Source of the DNA: Scedosporium boydii
Taxonomy: Eukaryota; Ascomycota; Sordariomycetes; Microascales; Microascaceae
NCBI GenBank assembly: GCA_002221725.1
Contig: NJFT01000082.1
Coordinates: 1-64,000 of the forward strand
DNA: 64,000 nt
Reading direction: 5' to 3'
Under the pieces are notes generated by a model, which was not told the DNA's origin, searched no databases, and was given only the letters and a program-made list of their open reading frames with translations. The position numbers and the translations under genes are program-made. Below, one piece after another: positions 45,906 to 56,656 of the stretch. Numbering within the stretch: the first letter of the stretch is position 1; every line of letters starts with the position of its first letter.

Positions 45906-47994
45906 CTATACCTTTACGAGCCACACCCACCGATAACCCAAAAGAGCCCACCTCACCACAAGGCAACTCACGAGTGAGGACGCCAAAACCCCCGCCAGGA
46001 ACCAGATGAGTGCCGCCCTCCCATTATGGCTGAGTATATACTGACAAACCGGTGTACTCGCCAAGGTTGATAGGCTGACTACAGTATAGCAGCTTCCCAG
46101 GTACTTACCCATGTCGCGTACGTCGCAGAGTTGACCTAGACATGTCGCTGATGTGGAAACGAACGAACCTGTTCCAAACCCGAGGCATACGCTCACCACG
46201 TAGAGACCCACTTCGGAGGAGTCCCCCACAGGTAGCCAGACCATTAAGATTGCCAATAAGGTAAAAGTTGTCATGGTCAAAGTGACGTTGAAGCTTCCCA
46301 TCCTATCAGCGAGGTAGCCGGGAATGAGGCGCCCGAGGGTTGATCCCCTGCTCAAAAGACAAAACCCGAAGGATTAGCAAGAAGAAGGTTTATCGACCAC
46401 GACATTTCCAAGCCAATAAGAGTAGTTTGGTGACCTACATGTTCAATGCTAACATGAGATAAAACTCGTTTCCCAGGGAGGTTAGCTTCGAGTAAGTCGG
46501 TATTAAACCCCAACTGGCGAAGAGAACGAGCTCGAAGCCTATGATTACGTCGATGATGCAGGTTAGTTCTAATCATAGTAGTCAACGAAATGGCAACAGG
46601 AGTATGGATAAGAAACAGGGATACATGATAGTATCTGGCAGCTAAACGCACCCTGTCTATGCAAGCGTGGTCGAGGTGCACTTGGCTGCTGCGTGTGGGT
46701 GTGGGTGTAGGTGTGGGTGTGTCTGGGTGCATTTGGGTGCGGCATGGGATGAAGGTTTTGATGGTACATATAGCGGTATCTGCCTCTTGATCCATGGGAG
46801 AAAGAGAAAGTGGATAGCGGAAAGATACCGATGTCTTGAAACATGCGGGCGTACATGCTCTTACATACCAGATACACTAAATGTCGTCAAGAGGAACCTC
46901 AGAGACTTAAAGCACGAGAAGTCGAAGAACTTATCCGTTCTAGGCGAGACCCTCGAGCTGACGCAGAGAATACCGATAGTGACAAAGCCACATATTATAA
47001 AACTGAGAATCAGCATACAGTCCTTCCACTTAAGTCGTTCGAATAGGGGTTGCAGAATGGCGGAAAAGAAGACTCCGCCGATCCCCGATCCCATCGTAGC
47101 AATGCCCATCGCTAAGCCCTTCCTATGGTTAAACCAATGGCTGATAACAGCAGTGGAGATGGTTGTCAGGACGGCTAGATGAGTACAGACAGGTGAGAGG
47201 TTGCATCATGGTTTTCCTTCTTCTTCTTTCAACTTGGCTCCAGGATGTGTGTGTTCTTTTGGTGCAGGGTGCCAGGCTCCCACTTACACGCACTACTTCC
47301 GGCTATGACGAAGCATGCCATAAAGTGCTCGTACCTGCTGCTGAAGGCCAAACCAAGGTAGGCAGAAAAGTAGACCACACTTGCAGGTAAGAGGAGTCTC
47401 CGAGCTCCCAGTCGGTCGAATAGAAACCCCGCCGGACCGGAGAGGAAGATGTCAAGGAATCCGAAGATGGAGATGATCCAGGCGATCTCCGGATTCGAGT
47501 AGGATGATAGCTGATGTTCTTTCCAGTATACTTGAAACAAACCTACGGCTGTCATCAGGCCGTAGGTCGGCACCATGACTGCCGTTGAGCCGAGAACAAC
47601 GATCCAGGCCCGCAACCCACCGTCTGGATACGTGCCTACCTCGTCTCCCACCACAAGCACCGGCGCCGTTTCTCTCGGTTCAGTACCGTTCGGCGCCGTT
47701 ACTATTGGCTCAATATTCGGCGCCGGTACTCCGTAGATAATATCAGAGCCATCACCGCCGACCAAGTTGGTGTTGCTACTGTCAGGAGGGCTCCTCGTGA
47801 TAGGCTCCAATTTTAGCCCGCTGAATGAAGTACGGAAAATTGTAAGCACTCAACTCCTATCAGATATCATAACAGACCAGAGGCCCAAGAAATATTGGCA
47901 TGATGCAACAAGGGCCAACGCATGAACCTTACTTGTCAATGTTGTAGCAAATGGCGGCGTGGGGTTCCTGCGGGTGGTCTTGTATCTGTGACAT
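45906..47994 (-). CDS. Monocarboxylate-transporter-type major facilitator
   Basis: Twelve-helix plasma-membrane permease of the fungal MCT/SLC16-like branch of the MFS. Five exons: 47994-47933, 47820-47288, 47174-46869, 46538-46439 and 46347-45906, giving 480 aa. Introns are 112, 113, 330 and 91 nt, all GT..AG with consistent phases. The first exon supplies the ATG (MSQIQDHPQEPHAA). Without it the open frame would begin at a GTG. Family signatures: YPDGGLRAWIVV before helix 1 (the [DE]GG..W motif), FLFDRLGARR after helix 3, HWFNHRKGLAMGIATMGSGIGG at helix 5, and LNMGSTLGRLIPGYLADRMG in the second half. The substrate is not predictable from sequence; MCT relatives in fungi range from monocarboxylates to riboflavin. 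It is divergent from the lysine 2,3-aminomutase gene with a 1.55-kb shared upstream region, so co-regulation is plausible. Confidence 0.92.
46692..46728. repeat. GTGTGG/GGTGTA simple repeat inside an intron
   Basis: G/T-rich degenerate repeat within the 330-nt third intron of the transporter gene. It may explain why this intron is three times longer than the others in the gene. Confidence 0.75.
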
Positions 47995-49542
47995 CGCCTG
48001 CAAGTAACTGTAACTGCCCAGATGGAAATGGAAAAAAGAGAAAAATGGAAAAAAAAAAAAAAAAAAAATAAACATGGGCCTACCTACATAGAGGTTCTGA
48101 ACAAAGAGGGGATCAACGAGAGTAGCTGAGATGTGCAGGTGGGGGGTTGAAGGCCAGAGGTTCAAAGATCTCAAGTGGGTGGGCAAGGAGGTGTATAAGA
48201 GGTTGTTGCTCCCCTCCTCTTCATGAATCAAAGCACATAGGAGAGCCACAGAGCAAGCATCCGCCCTCGTTTGTTCCTTTCCTTGCCAATCCCACTCCGC
48301 TTCCGCTTCCTCGAGAGAAACTGGACGTCGGTCTAAGCAAACATACATGAAAAGCGCAGAGCGAGGCTTCCGGTGAAGGCGCTCGACAGTAGCAAGCCCC
48401 CGCGTCCTAGCCTCCGTCGGACCGTTTAAAGCGGGGGGCCTGCCGATAGCCTGCCCTGCTCGTCATCGATTTCGTACTAAAGAATCGTCAAAAGCAAGGA
48501 GCTGGGCTGCAGTTTTTGCAGATCTCGACATCTAGACATAGGGTACGTATCTAATGGCAAGACATGGTTCGTTCGGTTCAAGCAGTCTCGTGGTCGGAGA
48601 TATTCATTCAACGGCCTGTGGATGGACATGTGGGGACTCCATGAGCAAGGGACAGGAGAAGCACGGGCAAAAGGTCCATTCCTTGTGTGACGATCGATGT
48701 ATGTGATAGTGGCTGTGCCGCGTTGGGACAGAGGTTCTTGTAAACAGCGGCATATGCGGCAAAAAGGGCTTGAAATACCAACGACATCAGCGATTCAGGA
48801 CCGAAAGAACTGTCTAGTCATCATGTCGGCATGGCCTAACGGCCGAGCGGCGGATAGGGTATAAGACGCGGCCGATACAACCTTTTTTTTGGACTACCTA
48901 TATCCGGGGAGGGGTGTTTCTCCGAACTTACTTTGGCCAATCTGAATAGAACTCGTCAAGGAGTTTCCCGGTCTCGACGAGAACTGGAATGATGTTGATC
49001 ATGACGGGGAATTCTTACTGCAGGCGGGGGAAAGATGGGGCTGACTTGCTTTGGGTGCGTCTAGGAACGAAAGAGACGAAATATCACAAATTATACCCCC
49101 CAAATCCGAGCCAGGGCCGAGGAGGAGGCGGTGGGTCATATTGATCTGAGCTTGAGCTGGTTTGAACTCACAAGAGGAGGCTATAGAAGGAAGGTCCGGC
49201 ACCGAGGGCCGCCCCCGAGGCCGGTGTTGACAAGGTCCCTATTCACAAAGAAGACTCGTGGCGGGATAAAAGGAAGATCCACAGTAAGTTGATCATTGGA
49301 AGGAACAACTCAGAGATGCAAGAGAAGGAGAGGGTCTGGTCTACACCCTGATATCCCTTCCCTCTTTGAGAAGGCATGTCTGTCATTCCAATACAAATCC
49401 CATCCAGATATACGTTGGTCTTCTTTACTCCCAACCCATCTTCCATCATCTGAAAAGCAAAAAGTAGCATCAAGTCCATCCTTTACTAGTGCTTTTGATA
49501 CTGATACTGACATTAACTTCTCAGATAAGACACACAGAAGTC
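47995..49542. promoter_or_regulatory. Shared upstream region of transporter and lysine aminomutase genes
   Basis: 1.55 kb between two divergent start codons. A 20-nt A run lies at 48049-48068, close to the transporter start. A GATAAAAGG word at 49264-49272 and a CT-rich leader could belong to the aminomutase promoter. No other gene is recognised. Confidence 0.5.
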
Positions 49543-51368
49543 ATGTTCTCACTAGCTAAAGCCCACCGGGCCCTCAAGCACTCGGTGGTCATGAATCAAT
49601 TCACAAGGCCTCAGGGCAAACTGCCCCGACTTGTGCCTAGCATCATCCAGCACCGTAACACTTCTGGTATTTCCTTTGATGATGTCAAGACCACCCCGAA
49701 TCTTGATAGTGAGGGATCCATCCAGGAGCCTGCTCAGGACGGATCAATCAAACGAGAGGAGTTCTGGCGCAAGATTCCCATTTGGGAGGGAGTCGATGCC
49801 AAGAACTTCATGAGCTATAGATGGACAGTGAGTTTCGACATTTGGTCTTATCCTGATATATGCTAAAGCTCATTGTCTATTATAGATTGCAAATCTCGTC
49901 CAGGGCCCAGAGAAGCTGCATAAGTTCCTCGTTTCTGTCTTGCCGGAAGACATTCCTCTCGATTCTGGTGCCAGCCAGACGCAATCTCGAGATGCCTTCA
50001 TCGCGGACGTCTTCGCTGGCGTATCGGCAGCTACGATGGCTGTCAGAATGACGTACGTATAGTCTGGTTTGTAGCCAAAATAAGATATGGATAGAGTTGC
50101 TAATTCTTGATCAGCCCTTATATTCTGAGCCGCATCAACTGGCAAGACCCTCGAAATGATCCCATATTCAAACAGTTTATTCCGCTCAAGTCTTCCATGC
50201 TTCCGGACCATCCTCAGTTGGTCCTGGACTCCCTGCATGAGACAGCGGACTCACCGGTGAAGGGACTGATTCACAGATATCCGGACAAGGCTCTTTTCTT
50301 GCGTAAGATATTCTGGTTTCATTCGTTTATTGCCCCTTTCCCCCCCTTTTTCTCCTTTTGCCAAGATATTAGCCACTGACAAGATTCTCACTATCACCTT
50401 TAGCCACTTCTGTGTGTCCCACATACTGCACGTTTTGCACTCGCTCCTATGCTGTCGGCGCCGACACTGAGAATGTCCAAAAGCTGTCGCTCAAGCCCAC
50501 TCGCAAGCGCTGGGAGGAGTGTTTCGCGTATATGGAGAGCTGCCCTACCCTCCACGATATCGTGGTGTCTGGCGGAGATTCATACTACCTCCAGCCGGAG
50601 CATATCCTCATGATTGGAGAGCGACTTATCTCCATGGACAACATCAAGAGGTTCCGGTTCGCATCCAAGGGACTCGCAGTGAGCCCCAACAGGATCCTGG
50701 ATGGAAACGATCAGTGGGTTGATGCCATTATCAGCGTCTCCGAGAAGGCTCGGAAGATGGGCAAGGCAATGGCATTGCATACCCATTTTAACCATCCCAA
50801 CGAGGTCTCGTGGATCACCGAGATGGCGGGCCAGAAGTTGTTCGAAGCAGGAGTTACGGTCAGAAACCAGACCGTCTTGCTCCGTGGCGTGAATGACAAT
50901 GTAGCTACCATGTCGCAACTTGTTCGGACCCTTGCGGATATCAACGTTTTGCCGGTAAGTCTTTTAGGCCCAGAAACGAAAGCTTCTTTCCCTTGGGGAT
51001 TCGCGTTCTGACAGCGTGAATTATAGTATTACGTCTACCAATGCGACATGGTGGAGCGAATTGAGCATCTCCGGACGCCTCTCCGGACTATTCTGGAACT
51101 TGAGGCTCATATCCGTGGCTCTATTGCAGGTTTTATGATTCCGCAATTTATCGTCGATCTTCCCGGAGGCGGTGGAAAGCGTTTGGCTTGTTCCTACAAG
51201 TCATACGATCAAAAGACTGGTCTGTCCACATATGAAGCTCCGGCTATCAAAGGACGAGGAAAAGAAAACAAGGTCTACGAGTATTGGGACCCCATCGACT
51301 CCCTCACGGAGGCGCGAGGAGACAAGGACGCTGAAAGGGTCCAAGTTCCGAAGCAGGCCACTGCTTGA
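49543..51368 (+). CDS. L-lysine 2,3-aminomutase (radical SAM, PLP-dependent)
   Basis: Converts L-lysine to L-beta-lysine using a [4Fe-4S] cluster, S-adenosylmethionine and PLP. Five exons: 49543-49827, 49886-50052, 50115-50302, 50404-50954 and 51027-51368, giving 510 aa. Introns are 58, 62, 101 and 72 nt and all phases agree. The radical-SAM CxxxCxxC motif is C218, C222, C225 (VCPTYCTFC), directly after the third intron. The PLP lysine lies in PGGGGK (Lys448). Asp404 (YQCDM) and Asp441 (IVDLPGG) match, with identical spacing (37 and 7 residues), the two aspartates that bind the substrate epsilon-amino group in the Clostridium subterminale enzyme (Asp293, Asp330, Lys337). This supports lysine as substrate. 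The N-terminus is about 70-90 residues longer than in bacteria and Arg/Gln-rich without acids at first, so it may be a mitochondrial presequence. No other enzyme of beta-lysine use is nearby; the divergent neighbour is a transporter. Confidence 0.95.
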
Positions 51369-54300
51369 CAGGTATGAAGATGGTGCGCGATAGGACCGGA
51401 TAGTAAAGGAGAAACAGGGAAAAAATTCGGAGCCCAGCTGGGGGATGTACAATATGAATTATCGGACGAAGGTAGTTGGCAAATGCAGCTGATTTAGGTG
51501 GTAGCTGGTAGCCCCAATATGCAAACGTCGATAAGTCTGCCCGTTTTCGGGGAGACCCCGACTTTGCCCCCGGGGGTTGACACAGAAATGAAAAGGTTCA
51601 ATGCCATGAATGATGTCTTCTACCATGTTAAGGACCCATCGTCTCGCCCACTACTGACGTGTATTTGAGGCTTCGCAAAACATCCGACTGTACGATGGAT
51701 ACAACCATCTCAGATCCGAGAATGTCGAAGGGAGCTGAGGGAAATCCTGTTCCCATTCCCACTCAAGAGGAGTATATGTTTTATCAGTATATATCTCTCT
51801 ATATCTAGACTTCATCAGGCGAGTAGAGTGCCAAGCAGAGAAGGATAGGTTGGATAAAGAAAGCGCGGTTATAGAGAGGCAGTCTTGACTGGAAAGGCTC
51901 TCTCTGATGTCCCGACACATCATTGCAAACTATGAGAATGGCACGGCACTGGCCATAGAAGCCCCCAAAAAGCCTAAACGCTGGACCGAAATTACTCTTC
52001 GATTCATCTATGCCGGTGGTTGTTCGGGTTCCACGAGCGTAGAACATTTATATTATTCCCATACTCGCTCGGCCGGCCTTGCTCGTGTTGGTCCGTTAAG
52101 TGACCCAATTTCGGGTATTTCTCTGCAAAGTCCCTTCGCAGAAGATTGCGAGATTAGACGTAAGATAGACCATTGAACTGTCATCTTGTAGAAGTATAGT
52201 CACGTCTTCCTTCTTCAACTTTGGTGTCCTGTTCTTGCCTCTGGGCAACACCCCGAAATGCCAGTCGGTTCGCACCATACTTTTCCGATTGTGGTTCCGA
52301 GAGGCCACTGTCAGGGCCAAATACCTCAAAACCCGGGAGGATATTGCAAGCGGAAATAGGGAAGGAGTATAATATAGTACGCTGCTATATTAGGTGTAGA
52401 TCGCTGCAAGGCACAGAAAGCGGCGGCATGGCATGAACGATTCCAGCGTTGTTACTCCGGTACTATGGGATCTATGAATATCTGCAAGTTTGGTAGGTTG
52501 ATGTTTCTTGTACATTTCTTTTCTTCTTTCCTGGTGCAGTCGTCTATCAAGATGTGCACTTGATTGCCGTCTCAAATCCCGTCTACGGACCTGGCTGTCC
52601 AGCCTGCTCCCCCAGGCGTATATGCCTTACTGGTGCTGAATAGACATTATATTTCAGAATGTGCTTCACTGGGAACCGGTCAGGCCTTTAATCTAATAAA
52701 GAAGGACGCGCTTGCCTATAGACATGCTCGGACGGGAAATCCCACTCAGTAGTCCCCTACTTCGTCCTTCCTTCCCCATCCTCACGGCGGCTCACGGCGG
52801 CATTGAAATCAGTGGGAGATATTGGCCAGCCATGCTCGATTGACTCGGTGAAGCGAAGTGCGCAGAGATTCCCGAAGGCCATACTACTGCGGAATATCCC
52901 AGAGGAGTGACCGGCCAAGACCCCGACTGACTGAAGCATGGCTTTCGGGTAGAGGTTTCTTCTAAGTTATTAGCGAAATACGGGAAGAAGAGAGACCGAT
53001 GGAGAGGAAGACGAAGCGAGCCGATACTCGTAATAACTCCAGATGCTGGTGCTTGACTATCTGCAGGTTCGCTTTACAAATGGGATGACATCTTCTTCGA
53101 TTTGGCACGGGCTTCGAACGTTAAAAGCCAGGCTATGCATGTTGGTAGTGCAGAATTCCGCGGATGATCGCACACAGAAGTACACACATACACACGTACT
53201 TCGTAGAAACTTGGGTGGTTGCAGGTCCTCTCAGGAATTGAGCGGATAGGAGGGCCAGCTATTTCCCGTAGACTGGATAGGTAGAGAGATGTGTATGGAA
53301 GCAGCGTGCCCTCTGCTCATAGCTTTGCTGCAGAGGACATCAAGACACCTCGCAAGTGAGGTGTCCAGCATCTCTCAACCGGTCCTTGGGGACTTGCGAA
53401 TTGCTGGCTGTGTATCATGTACGAAGGACGACGTATCGAGTCGGGAGACCTTATCTGTATTTTTGGATTTTGGCACCAGCGCACGACCTTAGTCGAGCTT
53501 TTAAGGCTCGTTGTCCCGCCATTGCCTCGACTCTTGTACGAGGGAGCGAGAAAGGAAAGTTAATAGTCGAGGTCTGGGCGCCGAGCCGAGTCTGTGCAAG
53601 CCGTCATGAGGGCTGCACGATAGATGTTCATTCAATGTTCCCTCAAACTGAGCTGCTTTGTACATCGGCTCGAGAAGAGAAAAGGGTTCCCGGTGACAGA
53701 CGATCCAGTAATAGCCAGTGGCTTTCCTTCAATGCTGTCTGTTCTGGCGTATACAATGCCGTGGGCGAAGCCGTGCGTGAAGGCGCGAACATCATTGATT
53801 CTCCTCCAGAAATGCAGCAGTGGTGTCCTCTTCTCCTATTATTTTTTTTTCCTGTTCCAAGATAAGCAAGGTGCCATCCTGAGAACCATGGTTCACCGTC
53901 TTGTCTCGCTCCTCGTCACCTGCAGCCCCTTTCCAATTGACACACACGCACCAAAATTCTCGGAAGGCCTTTTTTTGCTTCTGCTTCTCCTGTATGGAAG
54001 CTCGCCGTGGAATGCCCTGGAGCGATTAACTTCGGGAGGGATCCCATCCTTAACGAGGTACAGCGTCCGGGCAACCTATGTACGGTTGTCGCAGATTCTG
54101 CACCTACTAGCATGATGGGATGGGATGTCATGGGCTGGCAACCTTCGGTTCGCGAGTGGGCTCGTTGTCTCTGCGTGGAACCATTGTCTGAGCGTGACAA
54201 GACCAGGCCGATTGGACTCGGGCTTCTCCCGCTGGTGCTCACTCAGCCTGTTTTGGTTCGCACTCCTGTACTTTGCACTCTGGTGGAAAAAACTCTATCG

Positions 54301-54646
54301 ATCGTCGATCCGGCTGATTCGTGTTGGTGAATGTGCGAACCTCTGTAGGCAAAATGTAGACCCGGGTCGCCGTTGCGGACCCCAACATCAATGATGTCGG
54401 TTGAATGTTGCAGGAAACGGTGAAGAATGGCGATCGTCGTTTGCGATAGGGCCGAGGCGCCGCAGCAGTGACGGCCTTTTTTTTTTTTTACCTTCTCTGG
54501 TGTCTTCTAGATGGTGGGCAGTTTGCCGATCAGGGCGTGGCGGACGGGATTGTGCTCTAACCTGACAACATCGCAGGGAATACCCCGATACCTCAGGACT
54601 CCAGACATCGATGTACAGATATCATGCTGCAAAGAGGTGGTACTTT

Positions 54647-54670
54647 CAATCCCTCAATCCCTCAATCCCT
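54647..54670. repeat. 8-bp tandem repeat, three copies
   Basis: Three perfect copies of CAATCCCT. Simple tandem repeat in non-coding DNA. Confidence 0.8.
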
Positions 54671-54866
54671 CCACTTCTGACTTGGTCAGTGGATGGGAGG
54701 CAATCAGGAAGCGGGAGCCTTCGTAAAGGAGTGAGTTTTCTTCGAAGCGAGTCCAGTGCCTGCTTCGTAAATGTTTGTATTATTACTTCCCCGTCTTAAC
54801 GGATAAGATTGATTTCAAAGAGCATTTCATGCGAATATTATTACCACTATTGTTGGATCCTGCCCG

Positions 54867-54902
54867 CCCTGTCGATGGCCCTGTCGATGGGCCTGTCGAT
54901 GG
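54867..54902. repeat. 12-bp tandem repeat, three copies
   Basis: Three units of CCCTGTCGATGG, the last with one base changed (GCCTGTCGATGG). No coding role seen. Confidence 0.85.
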
Positions 54903-56656
54903 AGAGGGGAGCACAACCCATTGCCCACATTGTTTCATGGATCGTGGATGGTACCAACCAAGTACGCATATTTCGTTGCGGAAGCCAGGCACCGCACCGA
55001 ACCAGAAAAAAAGAGCCAGGGTGTGGGGGTCCGAGGAAGCGCTCCTTGTTTCCAAGGCGAGGTCGATGAATGGTGCCTTGCTGCTACGGTATCTTTGCCG
55101 ATCACCCCACGGCGGCTGGCATGAACATCTGTCTTCCTCGTAAGGGGGAATGGGACGGTGAGGGAAGACAGAATGATCTGGCAGCTGAGATTCGCTCCAA
55201 TAAATCATTCTCAGACCTGCCAACTATGATGTCTCGTTTATATATTTTTTACCCGCAGTTGGAACAGTGGTGCGAGAATTTATCGGAAGGTTTGCCAGCG
55301 CATCGTGACTGCGGTTGTTTCAGACACTTTGCTGATATAGGACAGGGCTTGTGTCTTATTGACGAGACTGCCTGTCTACGAAGTATGAAGTCGCAATGGG
55401 CAAGATGCTTTGTGATGCTTGAGCATTGCGGCCACCTCTGGGCTTTTCTGTGACCGCACCAGCTCCTAGCGCAAGCAAGGGGAGTACGAAGGATCAATAT
55501 CGAATGTACCTTTATACAGGGCGAAGTATAATACGAAGTCGGGGAGCAAGGAGACGAGCCCGTTTCTTCCTGTTTCTTGCTATTTGTGCTCGACTAATAG
55601 GGTTAATATGGACTGGGACCGGCCTGGCTCGAATGCGATTTGCATGGTACTTGCACGCGGCAGGTACGAAGCATCGCATGCAGACCTTGTACCTGGCGCC
55701 ATATTTCGGCATAAGTCAACTGCGAAGTAGTACGTCGTACTTTGTGCCTTTGATGGGTGAAGCAATGGGCGAAGTAATTCCCGAGCAAGGAACGTTGAAG
55801 GGAATGAATTCCGTGAGATGCACTGCGCATCACGCATCCCACGAACCCAAACTCGAGTCGGCGATAGTCTGCTGCACACACAGATCCCAGAAGAGCAGAG
55901 GCTATTTCGTATCACAAAGTTTTTATTAGGAACGCGTGAAATCGGGATGGGGCCGAGGTATGGCACACACCCTTCTTCTTCTGATTTGAGACGCCCCAAG
56001 TACTCGTGAGAGTGAATGAGTGAATGTGGTATAAGTTGTTTCTTGGAGATATAGTAAGACTAGGGTCCCGTTCCCAAATCAGACAAAGACGGGATGTGAT
56101 GAAGCGTTTGCAGCCGTGGGCATTAAAAGATATCCAATCCTTTTATCATAATAGGAAGCTCTGGCTCCCAGAACAATCGAACGGGGGTTTTAGATTTCTC
56201 GGGTCTCCTTTGCATTGTCTTGCCTCTCACTCCCGCCGAAAGATCCTTCATAATCCCATCCATTTCTCTTCGACTCCCCTCGACTCCCCTCGACGACCGC
56301 GTTTACACTTACGAGCATATTTTCGGGATCACCAAGTTCACATATTAACCCAGATTCTCCTTCAGCCGTGAACGGGATTACCGATCCTTTACAATTTATA
56401 TTGGCTCACTCCTGAAACTAGGGAATCATACCTGACTGACCCTTGCTTCTCTTTTTCTCCTTGGGCCTCGAAGCACGCCGCATTCCAGGGTTTTTTTCTT
56501 TGCGGAGTCTTATTACAGACGGACAAGGCCGGAGCTGTTGGTCAAACCACCCTAGTCCGAGGAATCCCAGCAACCTCGCCAAAACTCCCCACCCTGCTAA
56601 TAGCCATTATCACAACATTCGCGGCCCCGGGACTCGGGATTTGATTTCAAAACGCA

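Larger units (their letters stand above)
51369..56656. other. 5.3-kb gene-free stretch
   Basis: No recognisable gene. Open frames up to about 165 codons occur on both strands without protein-like pattern. Contains TACTTCGTA-type words (53196, 55378, 55530 and 55720 regions), short tandem repeats near 54.65 and 54.87 kb, and T runs at 54478-54490. The right end (56440-56656) must hold the promoter and leader of the next gene. Confidence 0.5.

Noticed and set aside
47821..47849. GTG at 47849 as start of the transporter
   Set aside because: A GTG start is not expected in a fungal nuclear gene, and an upstream exon with ATG at 47994 joins in the correct phase through a GTAAGG donor and CATTCAG acceptor.
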